Source of the DNA: Lojkania enalia
Lineage: Eukaryota; Ascomycota; Dothideomycetes; Pleosporales
DNA: 64,000 bases
Reading direction: 5' to 3'
Assembly (NCBI GenBank): GCA_010094045.1
Contig: ML986708.1
Location: 62,001 to 126,000, forward strand
In this document: in pieces, positions 45,459 to 57,284 of the stretch
Position numbering within the stretch: position 1 is the stretch's first letter
How the letters are laid out: each line of letters opens with the position of its first letter
Position numbers and translations under genes: made by a program
Notes under the pieces: model-generated
What the model was told of the DNA's origin: nothing
What the model saw: only the letters and a program-made list of their open reading frames with translations
Database searches by the model: none

Positions 45459-48233
45459 TACGTGTATGACGAATTTGAAATTTGTTTTGAGGCGTTTAAG
45501 AAGTCAAACCTTTGGGGATAGATGGGTGGGAAGTGGGTGTGTGATGTCATATACGAACTGTTACTAACTTGGGAATTCGACTAGCTGATATTGGATTAGT
45601 AGATACCAGCATAATTCTCGTGACTCTCTTTCGAGATTTCGAAGTATTCAATCCGGCGGGGAGTATGTTCGGTTATGTAATGTCACTGCGGTTATATCTT
45701 GGATACATCTCATTCTTCCTCAAATCTTGCATAGTGCCACTTCCTTGAAGATGGCAAAGTGAGCAGTCGAGAAATTCGAAAGAGCGAGAACACGGGTCAT
45801 AGACTGAGAAAGCTGAGTAAGAGATATACTCGTATGAATAATTTTTTCATCCTTAATTCCCCGCAGAGTTTTCTGCTATCTAAAAGCCCATATCGTCAAG
45901 ACTCATGGAGACACGTCTTCTACGCTAAATTTTACACCAAGGGTTTGATAACTGGAAATATTTGCATCAAACTTGCGTAGTTAGACCGCCCTGCTCCTGC
46001 CTAGAGATTTGAAAAATTTCTTCATGGGCATCTACGCCATATTATCGCATGTAGGAATCTCCAGAAGACGTGGGATCCTGATGACTACTGCCGGTTAGAA
46101 ACTTTCTTTTAGTCAGTTTTGATGAGAGAGTTGTCCCATGCGTCGATTATTTACCCTTCATCTGGTCACAATAAGTGGTTCTCTCCTTCTAAATGCTTAA
46201 GCCCATCGACTTGACAGCGCAATTGACAAAAATATTGGGTATAGTGCTGATATATATTTCCTGCAAAAACAATTCTATTTTTTTGTCGCAAACTCATCCG
46301 TTGTATACAGTTTGGGAATGGAGTGCAGATCGTAGAGAGACAAATCAATTCAGTCTGGGATTCATGGAGTTTCTAAAATGCGGAATGGCAAGACGCCATG
46401 TTCTGAATACGTACTACAGAATCGGAGTCGAAATTAAATATGCTAAGATTAAAAACCGATGATGAGTAGTGTATAGAAGGACAATAAAGCTAGTCGGAGT
46501 GTCTAAATGGCTTTGTATTAGAATATGTAACTTCGAGGATACGACGATTAGTATTCGAAGTCAAGAATTAAAACCGGTGCTGTGCTGCTCTCGTGCCTTA
46601 GTGAAAATTCGATCAAATGTATCCGTTATACACGGAACGACTGGTGTACGAGAATGACGAATGGGATTATCGATGGCAAGCTATCTTTTCTCTAGCCATA
46701 AGAACATTTCCTGTTTCCTCCATCCGACCCCATACTCCCTCAATATATGGATTCTTACTGAATGCTTTACAACATCTCACGTATGCGACAAGTACTCCGC
46801 AAAACTAGAAATACATACCATTGGAATGTCCGATGTGGATTCCAGTAAGCAGTGATAACATATTTCTAATGTCGAGGCCCCCCAGCCAAAAATTTGCGGC
46901 TACTGACTTGATGGGGGAATTCAGGGTCTTCAGCCGGATCAGAGTCGGTCTTTCCAAACAATATCCAAATTCTTGAATGGAACCGTTGATGCTCTCCATC
47001 CCACATCTCTCAAAAACAATTTCACGAATGCAAGTATATAGCTCGTGACTTTAGCGAATTTCCCTTTGACAAAACATCTGGCTTGGAAATGGAACTGAGT
47101 GAATATCTGACAAAGGTGTAAGCCGCTGCCGGAAGAACAATACCTCCTTGTTCTTGTACATCGAATCTGTGGCGATGAGATACGTGGGCCAAAAGTGCGC
47201 ATTTGCTTAGTGATGGCCCAATCCTCTTTGTTCTGTATCTATCTGAAAACTAAGGAAATCAGACCAGGATGACCGGTGCCTTAGATCCGCCAAATTAAAA
47301 TATGTATAATGCTTGATAAAAGAAAGAAAATTATGACACAGAAGTTTAAACTTCAATGAATTGAAATTACGAGACAGGACTTCGATTTGATACATGCAGT
47401 AGACGACAAGTTACTGGAAACATGACGGTGGTGAATTCGGTGTGGCGAGAAGGGAGTAGCGGTAGGCAGTATTGGCTGTAGGGGTGGTTGCTGCATAAGA
47501 TATGCTTCCATGGGCGAAGTCAGTTTGCGATAAAAAAAAATTGACGCGTCGACTTGGACCTTAGCGTTGGTAGAGTTGCTCGAACCTATAGTATAAAACA
47601 TACGTTGCACAAGCTAACATAAAAGCATTTGGTTAACAACAAGTCTCTTGTGGTAAGATTCCCGTTTTGAACTTCAAGCGAATAGATAGGCTATTAATCT
47701 ATAGCGAGTTGTAGAATGAAAAAGGCGTCAACATAATTATAGGCATTGTTGAAGTTTAGTAATCTGTTCTTCTCATTTAAGGGGCTTTCGGATATTGAGG
47801 ACTGGGTACCATCGGCCTTGTAGCCTAGTGATCTAGCATTTGCTGATAAACCTCTGGCTCTACCCTACAGCCTGCTCTTGGGACATAGAAACTACTTTTT
47901 TTTTCTGTGGGGCTTGTTCACACAAGTTGAGCAGCTGAAATATAGAAGTTCGACAAAAAATAGAAAATTCTCTGTGTTATTCTTTCTGCGATTTACTAAA
48001 CTCAATTTGAGCGAACGTCACGGCCGGCAGTTTTGTTGTCGTGGGAGAGCGACGTCAACACATTTCAGCCACCTACTGTAATATTAAGAAAACTAAATAC
48101 GCACGGAAAAACTATTTTGACAGCGCATAGTATTGAAGCGTATTATATAATTAGATTCCCAACTCACTGAAGATGCACACCACAACAACCGGCAATACTC
48201 AGCATCAACATCATTCCATGCACTCTATGATAC
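45459..48233. other. Gene-poor AT-rich stretch, 2.8 kb
   Basis: No supported gene. Open frames are short and unlike known families. The sequence keeps CpA and TpG dinucleotides, so it is not as strongly RIP-mutated as the right end of the window. Confidence 0.45.
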
Positions 48234-49394
48234 TCAACTAGCATCCCGCATGACTTGTTCACCGAAACCCAACCCCTTCAACCATTCTTCGATCGCCTTC
48301 GCACTTTCCTTAGGCGCCTCCTCAACCACAAAATGGCCTACTCCATCTCCAATCTCCATAGCCTCCAAAATGATTCCCCTCGCCATCTACCCCTCCCACT
48401 CCGCCTTAATATTACATTCCCCGCCTATATAATCCTTCCCATATAACAACAACACCGGACACTCCACCTTCCTCCCACCTTGTTCATCCTCCTCCAACAT
48501 CTCGACATCCCTACTCGCTCCAGCTTCATAATCCCTACACGTCGCCTCCACAACACTATCCTCGGTCAAAAACCCAGCATAAACATTGAAAGCTCTATCC
48601 GCTTTAAGCGTCTCTAGACGTGTGAGATTACTGCCTGCCCATCGGTTTAGAAGTTCTCGACCCCAGTTGTCCCCGCCAAATGCACGTATCATGCGCGTTG
48701 CGAGCGAGACGTTTGCTAGGAATGGCCAGTGGAACGATCCCGCAGCCGCTTTCGCGTTTTCGTAGACCCTCCACTGTGATGTTGTTGGTAAGATGTCTAT
48801 AAAACACGCTGCTTTAATTTTAATTTCGCTAGCTCCGTGGACGGCGAGGTGGTGTGCGATCCTTGCACCGCGGTCGTGACCGATGAGAATGATTGGGACG
48901 GGAAGGGAAGAGGAGCCACTGGTGGAACGTTGAATTTGTGTTTTCAGTGCTGAGAGACATGTTTTTCCGACTGCGAGCTTGTCGTTTTGGGATATTGGAG
49001 CGCTCAGGCTGTAGCCGGGGAGGTCAGGGATGAAGAGAGGAGCATTGGGTGGGAGGAGGGGGATAAGCTGTTGTTGTTGTTGTTGTTGTTGTTGTTAGAT
49101 TCTATTTTATTTAACTCAAGTAGTTACAACAACGAAGGGGTGGGTGCGAGCTTACATGTCGCCGTCTATAATTATATGCATTGGTTTCCAGTTAGATGGT
49201 TGGATAGTATTGGGTGGGGCTCACATGTATGAAGATTGAGGATATCCGTGGAACAACACCAATACCGGATTCCCATCCGAAACACACCCTAATCCATGAG
49301 TATACGTGCAGAGCTGCTACTTACCCATAATAGTCTTCTCAAAACCTAAAGTCTTGAATTTTTCGTCTTGGAGCAGTGCTGCAGCGGCCCACAT
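48234..49394 (-). pseudogene. Alpha/beta-hydrolase (haloacetate dehalogenase-like) with a premature stop
   Basis: Exons 49325-49394, 49225-49288, a 10-nt micro-exon 49156-49165, and 48234-49067 (minus) join in frame to 326 codons. Family text is clear: LVLFHGYPQSSY (oxyanion-hole HG), LIPLLPPNAPLFIPDLPGYS, LIGHDRGARIAHHL (nucleophile elbow with Asp as in haloalkane/haloacetate dehalogenases and epoxide hydrolases), SFHWPFLANV and RAFGGDNWGRELLNRWAG. A TAG at 48387-48389 (codon ~275) cuts the frame, yet the same frame continues with family-like sequence including GDGVGHFVVEEAP, where the catalytic His lies. Intron 1 is only 36 nt, unusually short. A single nonsense change therefore seems to have inactivated a recently intact gene. 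A strain difference or sequencing error is the alternative. Confidence 0.75.
49069..49097. repeat. GTT (AAC) trinucleotide microsatellite in a hydrolase intron
   Basis: A TTG/GTT run. On the minus strand it forms the 3' end of the last intron of the hydrolase pseudogene, right up to its CAG acceptor. Confidence 0.85.
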
Positions 49395-49867
49395 CTTGAA
49401 GACTTAATATGAAACTCTAAGGAGGAAATATCAATTTAAGCGCCGACTTTCCAAAGGTAACCTTCTTTGAACCAGGGATTTCCTATAGCCATCGGGGTGT
49501 CACCTAAATAGGCCTCTAATTTGCGCTCTTGAAAGTTTCTTAGATAGCTCGCTGAGAATGACGTGGCGTACCCCGCCATCACTACTGGAAAGCGGAATAC
49601 GTTAGAGTGCCTGGCTAGTAAGTTCCCACACGTGCACGGCCGCTGCCAGGTGCAAGGAGCTTGGTTACTGGAAAGTCGAAATTAATCCGTTGATCGAAAG
49701 ATTCAGGGTATATTCCTGGGGTATTCTACTGTAAAGACTAGAGCCTTGCAGTAATTGTCCGACTGCGAAGCTGCATTCAGATAATGAGTAGACCCAATAT
49801 GAAAAGTTACAACGCCGTCGCTATGCATGCTATTACGAGATTGCACCAATGTCCCCCCTGAAACCTT
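49395..49867. other. Intergenic region between the hydrolase relic and SOF1
   Basis: No gene is seen. It includes the former hydrolase promoter and the SOF1 3' flank. Confidence 0.5.
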
Positions 49868-51263
49868 TTACTGCTCCCGCGCCAACATCATCTTTTCTCG
49901 CTCTGCTTTTCGCCTAAACTTGCCCTTCTTAGTGTGACGCCTCTCATTCTCCTCCTTCCTCTTGATGGACTTTAGCTCTTCGTTCTTAATCTCGCCAGCC
50001 TTCTTGACCTGCTTGGGTAGATGGCGGTGTCGCGCTATCCTTCTAATCTCGGGCATGTGTTTGTACCTCTGTATCAGGGCTTCATCATATTGAAGTTTCT
50101 GACGCAGAGCATATGATTTTATACCTTGTCTCGAGGAAGCCTTCGAGCGCCAGAGACGTACGTTGCCATCGTCACTGCCGGATAGGACGTAGTTAGAGTC
50201 CGGCGTCCAGGCAACCGAGAAAACGCGCTGCATTCGTTTCGTGTGATAGATGTCTCTGGAGTGTCCTTTGGCGCGCTCCCAGATCCGAATCGTTCGGTCG
50301 TACGAGCCAGTGACAAGTTCCTCACCGGTTGGGCTAAACTCTAGGCTCAACACAGCTGCTACATGACCCTTTAAAACATTCAGAGCCCGCTTCATGTTCC
50401 TCATATCGAATATGTATACGTTGTGATCTTCGCTTGCGACGGCGAAATTGAATGCTTCCATGGGGTTCCATGATATTGAGTTCAAGGCGAACGTGAGGAC
50501 GTTTCGGTGAAGGGGAGAGTTTGTGCGCAAGTCGTAGAGAATGACGGCACGATCGGTGGCGCATGATGCAAGGATAGAAGTCTCTGTCTGGTTGAAGGAG
50601 ACGGCGTTGATTGTGTCGATGGCCGACGGCCAATTAAGCTTCTGCACTGGCGTCCCCGAAGCTCGCGAGACATCGTAGACGGAAATGTTGGAACTTGCCG
50701 CGGCAAAAGATGGTAACGATCTATGATGAGAGACAGAAGTGAAGGCGTGCTGCCCTAGCCAGGTCGACGTAGGAGGGCTTTTGGTCGGTGTTGTGTAGGG
50801 ATTGAAAAGCTTGATCGTTCGGTCGCTCCCACAGGTTATCAATTTCTTGTCCCTTGTCCAGCACATTCCCTTTACTATATTTTCGTGCGCCTGACTCTGC
50901 CACAGCTCTTCTCTCGATGGTAGGTCCCAGACCTTAACAATGCCGTCGCCGCTACCAGAGGCGAAATGTTCGAGTCTGCGATTTCGCGGTTAGAAAAGGG
51001 AATCCAATTTCTTTATATTAGAATACTTACGACTTAGGATCCTTAGCAAACGAGTAAACACCATCCACATGCCCAGGCTCGAAAGACGAGAGGAACGGCT
51101 GCGCCATCATGCGCTCGATTTTGGTTGCATTAAGAGCTCTCGTATACTCTCGCGCCCGCTCAAACGGATGCAAATTGGGATCCAGATTTCTCGTGGTGTG
51201 CGCAACATTGGATCCCGGGGCCTGCACCGAGGCTGCAGGCCTACTGAGAGCCTTGATCTTCAT
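49868..51263 (-). CDS. SOF1: SOF1 (DCAF13) WD40 ribosome-biogenesis factor, 446 aa
   Basis: Exons 51031-51263 and 49868-50975 with a 55-nt GTAAGT...CGCAG intron. The start MKIKALSRP matches the family start better than the in-frame codons upstream, and PFERAREYTRALNATKIERM is the conserved Sof1 N-terminal signature. WD40 repeats follow (FASGSGDGIVKVWDLPSREE; LITCGSDRTIKLF; LVTGSYDRTIRIWERAKGHS; VLSGSDDGNVRLWRSKAS). The end is the Sof1 domain, strongly basic (RRIARHRHLPKQVKKAGEIK). Sof1 is a U3 snoRNP-associated factor of the small-subunit processome, needed for 18S rRNA maturation in the nucleolus. Confidence 0.96.
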
Positions 51264-51470
51264 GATGAGTATTGGTTTTGCAGCGAGGCCGACGAGCGGG
51301 GACACAGCCGAAATTTCATGAGGCGGACAGCGACAATGATTGGAAAGGGTTTAGTGGCGCCTCGCCTGTTTTTCCGCGCCGCCCACACCATTTTGATCAC
51401 CTGCGGACTAAGACCTCATCCAAAATACGCCCATCGACTATACACCACCCCCGAGTCGAACACGCACATC
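51264..51470. promoter_or_regulatory. Divergent promoter region, SOF1 / eL27
   Basis: Only 207 bp separate the start codons of a ribosome-biogenesis factor and a ribosomal protein on opposite strands, which suggests shared control. Confidence 0.55.
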
Positions 51471-52154
51471 ATGAAGTTGTGAGTCTCCCCGAATACGATC
51501 GAACAGATCATTGGCAGGTCGCGAAGTGGATATTGGACCGCATTTGGTGCGCTGCGGCGACCGAAAGCTTTCTGGAATCTACCGCTGGCTTTACGTGCTT
51601 TTACTTTCAAATCGTATTGCAAAATTGCTAACAGAGTATTTCTGCAGCCTCAAGGTCGGCCGCGTTGTTGTACGTAGTAATCCGCTCGAATTGGCCTCCC
51701 GTACGCTCACAGCTCAAACAGATCATTACCCGAGGCCGCTATGCCGGCAAGAAATGCGTAATCATCTCACCCCTCGACAATGGCACCAAGTCGCATCCCT
51801 TCCCTCACGCTCTCGTCGCTGGCATTGAGCGCTACCCCGCCAAGGTCACCCGCCGCATGTCAAAAACCAAGCAGCAGAAGAAGTCGAAGGTCAAGCCCTT
51901 CGTCAAGCAAGTCAACTGTACGTAAAAGACCGACGCAAATGAAGCTGGAAGCAGGTGCTGATTCGGGGCTAGACACGCACCTCATGCCCACACGCTACAC
52001 ACTCGAGCTTGAGAACCTGAAAGGCGTTCTTTCGGCTGACACATTCAAGGAGGTTTCGCAGCGGGAGGATGCCAAGAAGACGGTGAAGAAGGCTTTCGAG
52101 GAGCGATACCAGTCCGGCAAGAACAGGTGGTTTTTCACTCCGTTAAAATTCTAG
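51471..52154 (+). CDS. RPL27: 60S ribosomal protein eL27, 135 aa, four exons
   Basis: Exons 51471-51478 (just ATGAAGTT), 51648-51669, 51722-51917 and 51973-52154; the sum is 136 codons, matching the family. The joined N-terminus is [20 protein letters not shown]; using the later AG at 51721 rather than the earlier one near 51712 gives the family-like join. Other matches are [48 protein letters not shown] and [10 protein letters not shown] at the end. eL27 is a structural protein of the large cytosolic ribosomal subunit. The very short first exon followed by a 169-nt intron is usual for fungal ribosomal protein genes. Confidence 0.96.
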
Positions 52155-53413
52155 GCTGCTTTCCTATTTAGTCATGGCTAGGCGCAGGGGCATGGTTGAC
52201 TCGAATCTGGGGAACCCGAAATGAGGCTTGTCGGTGGATAATCCGTTAACTGATGAATGGGCGACGAATATGCCTGCCACCGGCAAGGGCATGTACTGAG
52301 ATTTGATAAACGAGGCGTCAAAATTTTTTACGCTCCACGAATGGTCAATGTTCATCCATGGGTTCTACTTTTTTCTGAGAGAAGAATCTAGGCTCCGATA
52401 TGCCAACAAATAATCTGCGTAATACTACATTCGCTGAATGCCCACAGCTTCCCCGTAAACATTGTTCCATCCGCAGCATATTTCCCAATGATTACAGGTC
52501 CACAGGTTACCCGTACCGCATTCGCGATCCCCATTGTACAACAAACCACACACATTCCCAGTGGTCGGAAACTCACCCGAGGACAAATCACAACCCCGGA
52601 CATTCCTGCTGCACAATGCATGTACATCTCTCCATCGGCACCTATCCATCCCACCCCACACCATCATTGGCTACGCCAGCTTTGTTCTGGATGCTGTAAC
52701 CCCACGATTCTACATACCCTCCCGTCACATCCGACACGACACTACATACGCCCCCCGTATATAGTAGGTATAGCATATCGCTATGCTGCAGGTCGCATGG
52801 TCAAACACCATATTAGCCTCGCGCAGCCATGCGATAAGTAGAGTGCAGCACCCGACGATCTCCACCAAATCCACATCTATCCGCCCACAACCCAACCCAG
52901 CTCGTCCATCTATATCCCTCGACCTAAGCTAGCCCCTCTGCACCTCATCTCACCCGCAGCGGATCGCTCCGCCGAGTCATTCAGCTTTGGAAGTTGTGCA
53001 AGCATTATATGCGTGTACGAATGGGGTTGATATCGCATTTTCGCTATTACACTTAGAAAGCCGGTCCGGTCCAATCTATGCTATTTCATCCGTTACAGTT
53101 TCACATTGCCGTTGATCACTGCAAAGTCTCCAAAACCCTACGCTATGAAATAAACCCCCCCCCCCTCACTAAGAATGAGAACTGACTGACTAGACCAGCT
53201 TTGCTCGAATGATGGATAGGAGAGATAAGCCCTTATGACATTCGAAACCCACCGAGCAAACCCATGAAAGGAATCGTGTATAGAACAACGCCGTTCTATA
53301 AACGCAGTATATAGATTCTCGAAGTCAATCCATTCGCACAATCCCCTGCTATCATCCCCATGTCCCCAATCTACCCTTAGCCTCCAGCGCCCATTACCCC
53401 ATCAACCGGCAAA
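52155..53413. other. Intergenic region between two convergent genes
   Basis: No supported gene; a C11 run lies at 53155-53165. Short open frames on both strands overlap one another and show no family resemblance. Confidence 0.5.
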
Positions 53414-54156
53414 CTACTGCTTCATCTCCTCCACCTTCTTCTCCCCAACCTCCTTCCCCTTCCTCAAAAATCCCTTCACAAACTCCACTCCATCCACTCC
53501 CATCTTCAACTCCGTACTCACCACTGCTAGCACAAACTTCTTGACGCCCTCCTCCCCTCTCGTCTTCCTATACTCATCCTGCCATGTCCCCATCACATAC
53601 TCTTTGCTCTGGCCCAGCAGCCCGATCGGGTACCCGACGTACGGCTCGATGCGGTCCCACAGCTTTTTCGTGTCCTCCTTCACGATTGGGAACCGGGTGT
53701 CGACGCGCGTGAGGCCCGTGTCGCCGAGCTCGTCAGCGCGCGAGAGGTAGGGCGAGAGGTAGGAGTAGGGGGTCTGCAGGTAAGGGTGTAGGGGGGCGAT
53801 GAGTCGTTGGTAAGTGGCATGGACGAGGGAGAGCGACTTCGCACCGTAGGGGTTGGTTTTGTAGTGCTCGAGTGCATCGTGGACGACGGGGTAGGATTGT
53901 AGGTGCTGTCGTCTGCTGTTAGCGTGTATTCGAGTCGATTGAGGACTGTTATGGATTGGATTTGGGGAGTGGGCCGCTGTGGGATTAGGATAAATGCATT
54001 AAGAGCACGGCGGAGGAATGAGCGTAAGATCTTCATGGCTTTCTTAGTACATACCGATAACACCTTGGAATGCTGCTCCTCGCCGTTGGTCATGGGGGCT
54101 GTATTGTTCATGTCGCCGTTCGTTGTCGGGGCCGTGTCCTTTTCAGCGTGCGGCAT
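53414..54156 (-). CDS. Perilipin-like lipid-droplet protein (CAP20/MPL1 type), 197 aa
   Basis: Exons 54055-54156 and 53414-53905 with a GTATGT...GACAG intron (149 nt), phase 0. After a polar N-terminus (MPHAEKDTAPTTNGD), exon 2 opens with HLQSYPVVHDALEHYKTNPY and continues with PYLQTPYSYLSPYLSRADEL, GDTGLTRVDTRFPIVKEDT and YPIGLLGQSKEYVMGTWQDE. This is the fungal perilipin family (CAP20 of Colletotrichum, Mpl1 of Metarhizium), which coats lipid droplets and influences lipid stores and appressorium turgor in infective species. The C-terminus is Lys/Glu-rich. Homology is clear by motif; a role in infection here is not implied. Confidence 0.88.
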
Positions 54157-56883
54157 CCCAGTTGTTTATTGTGTCTAGCTAGCGTGGTCAGAGAGAGATG
54201 GTGGTTGAAAAGCAATTACGTCGGCGGGGCGGGTAGCCTTTGGGAGGGGCGCAGAGAAGGTAAACGGTGAGAGGAGCGGCAGCAGTGAGTGATTCACGCG
54301 CCAGGCCATACGTACCTTTTATGTGCGTGGCGGCAATGACGATGCGCGCGCGCGTGTGTGGCTGCGCTTTCTGAAAACGGCGCTATAGCGGTGGTCAGTG
54401 AGTGTGAATAGCACGTGAAAGGCGGCCTTTTTTAATCGATAACGCACTTCCGCCTGCTGATTGTGTAGGGCTGGACCGCTCGAACGTCAAGGCGCCGATG
54501 CGGGAGATGCGAAATAGGTGCGCAAGAGCTGGGAGGAAGAGGGAGAAGGAGACGGCAGACTGCAGGGTCTCCGGTGAATATAGCAGAGAGTGGTGAGCCC
54601 AAAAGTTGGGTGATATTGCGTCGCATGCTCCTGGCACTGGCAACTGCTCCTGGGAATCATTCCAAGTGGTCCGGCATGTGAAAGAAGCTCGGGCCCCGGC
54701 AGGCGCCAAACGTCACCTACCTGCGAACAGATAAGGCTATCCCGTTGGCGAGCTCTCCCGCTGCGAGCAGTCGCCCGTCCGTCGCGAGACCTAATTATTA
54801 CGCGCACGAAACTGCCCCGTGCCTTGTTGACCACCCTGCGGGCGTGACGAGTCCGCCGTCAGTCTGAGCCCGTCGAATGCAGAGAGCATGCGCAAGCCCT
54901 TTTTCTGGTGTCACCCATGTTATGTGTATACTGTACAGTAATGTATACCGGTATCTAGTTAGGATGCAGTCGCTTTCTTCCGTCTCCTGCCTGCGCGAAA
55001 GGTGTCCATGATGATGATGATGGGCAATAATTGCTACGGACGGCAAACGGCAGAGGCGGCGCGCACATACAGACAGCGCCCTAGACGCTCGATTATATAT
55101 CGGGCATAAACACACAATCCTCTCGCCTGACAGTCGGCTTGTCGACAGAGTAGTACAGCACCAGCATTATTATTGATAAAAATATCAGCGATGAGAAGAG
55201 GGGGTCATGCATGGCGCCTGCTCTCCAGGCATCCAGCGAACAAGCTCTGGCGTTGAGCCCAATTGGCCACTCACATCTCTTATCGCTATGATGGCATGGG
55301 GGCGTCAAGTTAAAGAAAAGGCTGCACACATACGTATGGAACATGTACGGCGCGCGTCAACCGTTATGTTAAGATGTGGAAAGGAGGATATGCATGGACA
55401 TGCATGTGAAAAGCGATGTGTCCGGATTGGTACGTAGTTGACTTCCCCTGTCTGCCTGTCGGCCTCCCGTCTGCCGTTCCGTAGTGTCGCGCAATCTTTT
55501 CGACGGAGCCAAGGGTCGCGCGATGCGATGCTGATATGGCGAGCCGTCCAGTCTGGACTCTCGACGCCGAGATTTTGCGGCTCAAAGAATACCCGCCCAG
55601 TCTCCGGTGCGGCGCGTGCGGCATTCAGATGCTGCCGAGAGCGAGCGCGCACCTCGGGATGGCGAATTTTTTTTCTTTCTAGCTCAGGATGTTCCGAGGG
55701 ATGAGGCTCCGTAGTTGATGAGAAGACGGACTACTACCCAAGCGATCGTTCACACCATGTCGACGCGACATACGAAGGGAATGTTGATACTAGACTTTCA
55801 CGTGCATGGAACGTGGATTGCATCGTGGCTGATCTGCAGTCTACGCGAACTCAACAGGCCGGGGTGCGACTGGGATCAACACTGGCGATCTGCGTCTTGT
55901 TGAGCCTAGTACGACGACATGCTGTGTCTTGGATGCTGACCTTGTAGGTCAGTAGACAGACTTCAGTCAGTCGGTATAACAACCATCACCAGCCAAATCG
56001 TAAAACCTTGTGAGTCGTGTCGAGATCTGATCTCAATGTTGACCAAAATAAAGGAGATTCTAGTTTCTTGTTGCCTAGGACTAAAAAGGGATCACGAAAC
56101 ACTGAAACTGCGCTCTTGAGTCGTCCTAAAGCGGCTATGGGGATGGCGTTAGTGTTGGCGTCTTTAACCACGACTACTTCGAACTAGGTGGTACCTTGTG
56201 GTATCAAGTAGTTGCAGTTGCTTTTTCCTGCCCGAACAGCACGTTGAACCCACCTTCTCGTATTCTCAACCTGTCCACCTATCTTCATATCTCCAGTCTC
56301 CATCCTCTAGCCTCTTCCTAGTTCTAGGCAGCGCGTCTTACTGAATATCGTCTCATTGGTGTCGTCATGCCGCAGTACGAGAAGGGACCAGATCCGAACC
56401 CGAGGCTATCTATATACTTCCGCCTCCCCTAGCGTACCCGTTTACCCTATATTCCGCATGTCCCCCGCGACACTATCTCGACATCGAGATATCTCAGGCT
56501 CTCATGGCTTTTGCTGATGCCGCGTCAGGGGAATAGGCGTGGATATGAGGTGTGGAGATGGACTGTGTTTAAGAAAGTAAAAGATGGATTATTGAGTAGT
56601 TGCTTTCGAACGGGAAGTGGGGCACGAAGATTTTGTCTAGGGCTACTAGCAGCTAAATAATTTGGCATTCACGTACCAATGTTGACCGGGCCTTAGCACT
56701 AAATTTAGTCAGGCCGTATTGCTTTACTGAGCGATTTACGACCCGGCTTAGTCCCTGCTTAGGTTTTATAGCTATAGCTTAAAAGAGTCGTCTCCTATTT
56801 ATCTTTAGTTTAGCTTTTATATATAACTATGATTTGAAGTATTTAGAATTTATTAGTTTAAATTTAATTTAATTTTTAAGTTA
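54157..56883. other. Intergenic region grading into the AT-rich island
   Basis: No supported gene. It holds the perilipin promoter side with a short CG/TG repeat near 54340-54360 and an ATG/GAT run near 55008. Composition shifts sharply to AT from about 56640-56700. Confidence 0.5.
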
Positions 56884-57282
56884 ACGTAAAGCACCATCGA
56901 GTAAGCCACCCCATCGAGTGAGCCAAAATTTCTTAGCAGCAAACACGACAACTATAACATGCAATGCCTCAACACCTACAAAGAGATAATACTCAGCAAG
57001 AAGGCAGAATTAAGCTTGCCCTTCAAGCGTATGAAGCTGGCCAATTCCAAAGCCTACGAGCTGCTACTGATGCGTTCAGCGTACCGCGACCAACTCTCTA
57101 GTAGAGATATAAAGGAACCCTCGCGCGCACTAATTGCCGCCTAAACTACCAAAGGTTGACTATAACCGAAAAGTAGACGATCGTACGATATATTCTCAAC
57201 CTAGATTCGCGAGGATTCGCGCCCCAGCTATATAAGGTAGCAGATATAGTAGATAAACTATTAGCTACGCGTAGTAAAGAGC
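56884..57282 (+). mobile_element. Truncated pogo/Fot1-type element (copy A), cut by copy B
   Basis: Begins after a TA with ACGTAAAGCACCATCGAGTA and carries two near-repeats of CATCGAGTxAGCC in its end. It runs into the TA at which copy B is inserted. Its internal sequence aligns well with copy C (about 59780-60050) once C-to-T and G-to-A changes are allowed, so A and C belong to one family. I could not find A's right part beyond copy B. Confidence 0.7.
56964..57282 (+). pseudogene. Pogo/Fot1 transposase N-terminus (copy A)
   Basis: In the frame starting at the ATG at 56964 the text is MPQHLQRDNTQQEGRIKLAL and then AYEAGQFQSLRAATDAFSVP, a helix-turn-helix (HTH_psq) segment. Three stops interrupt what follows (RYKGTLARTNCRLNYQRLTI; YILNLDSRGFAPQLYKVADI), which is the Tc5-type HTH. 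It ends where copy B interrupts it. It is the least decayed piece of its family here. Confidence 0.8.
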
Positions 57283-57284
57283 TA

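Noticed and set aside
48770..48830. Suspected frameshift in the hydrolase gene near the KAACFIDIL segment
   Set aside because: Careful reading of the bases shows the frame is continuous there; only the TAG at 48387-48389 breaks it.
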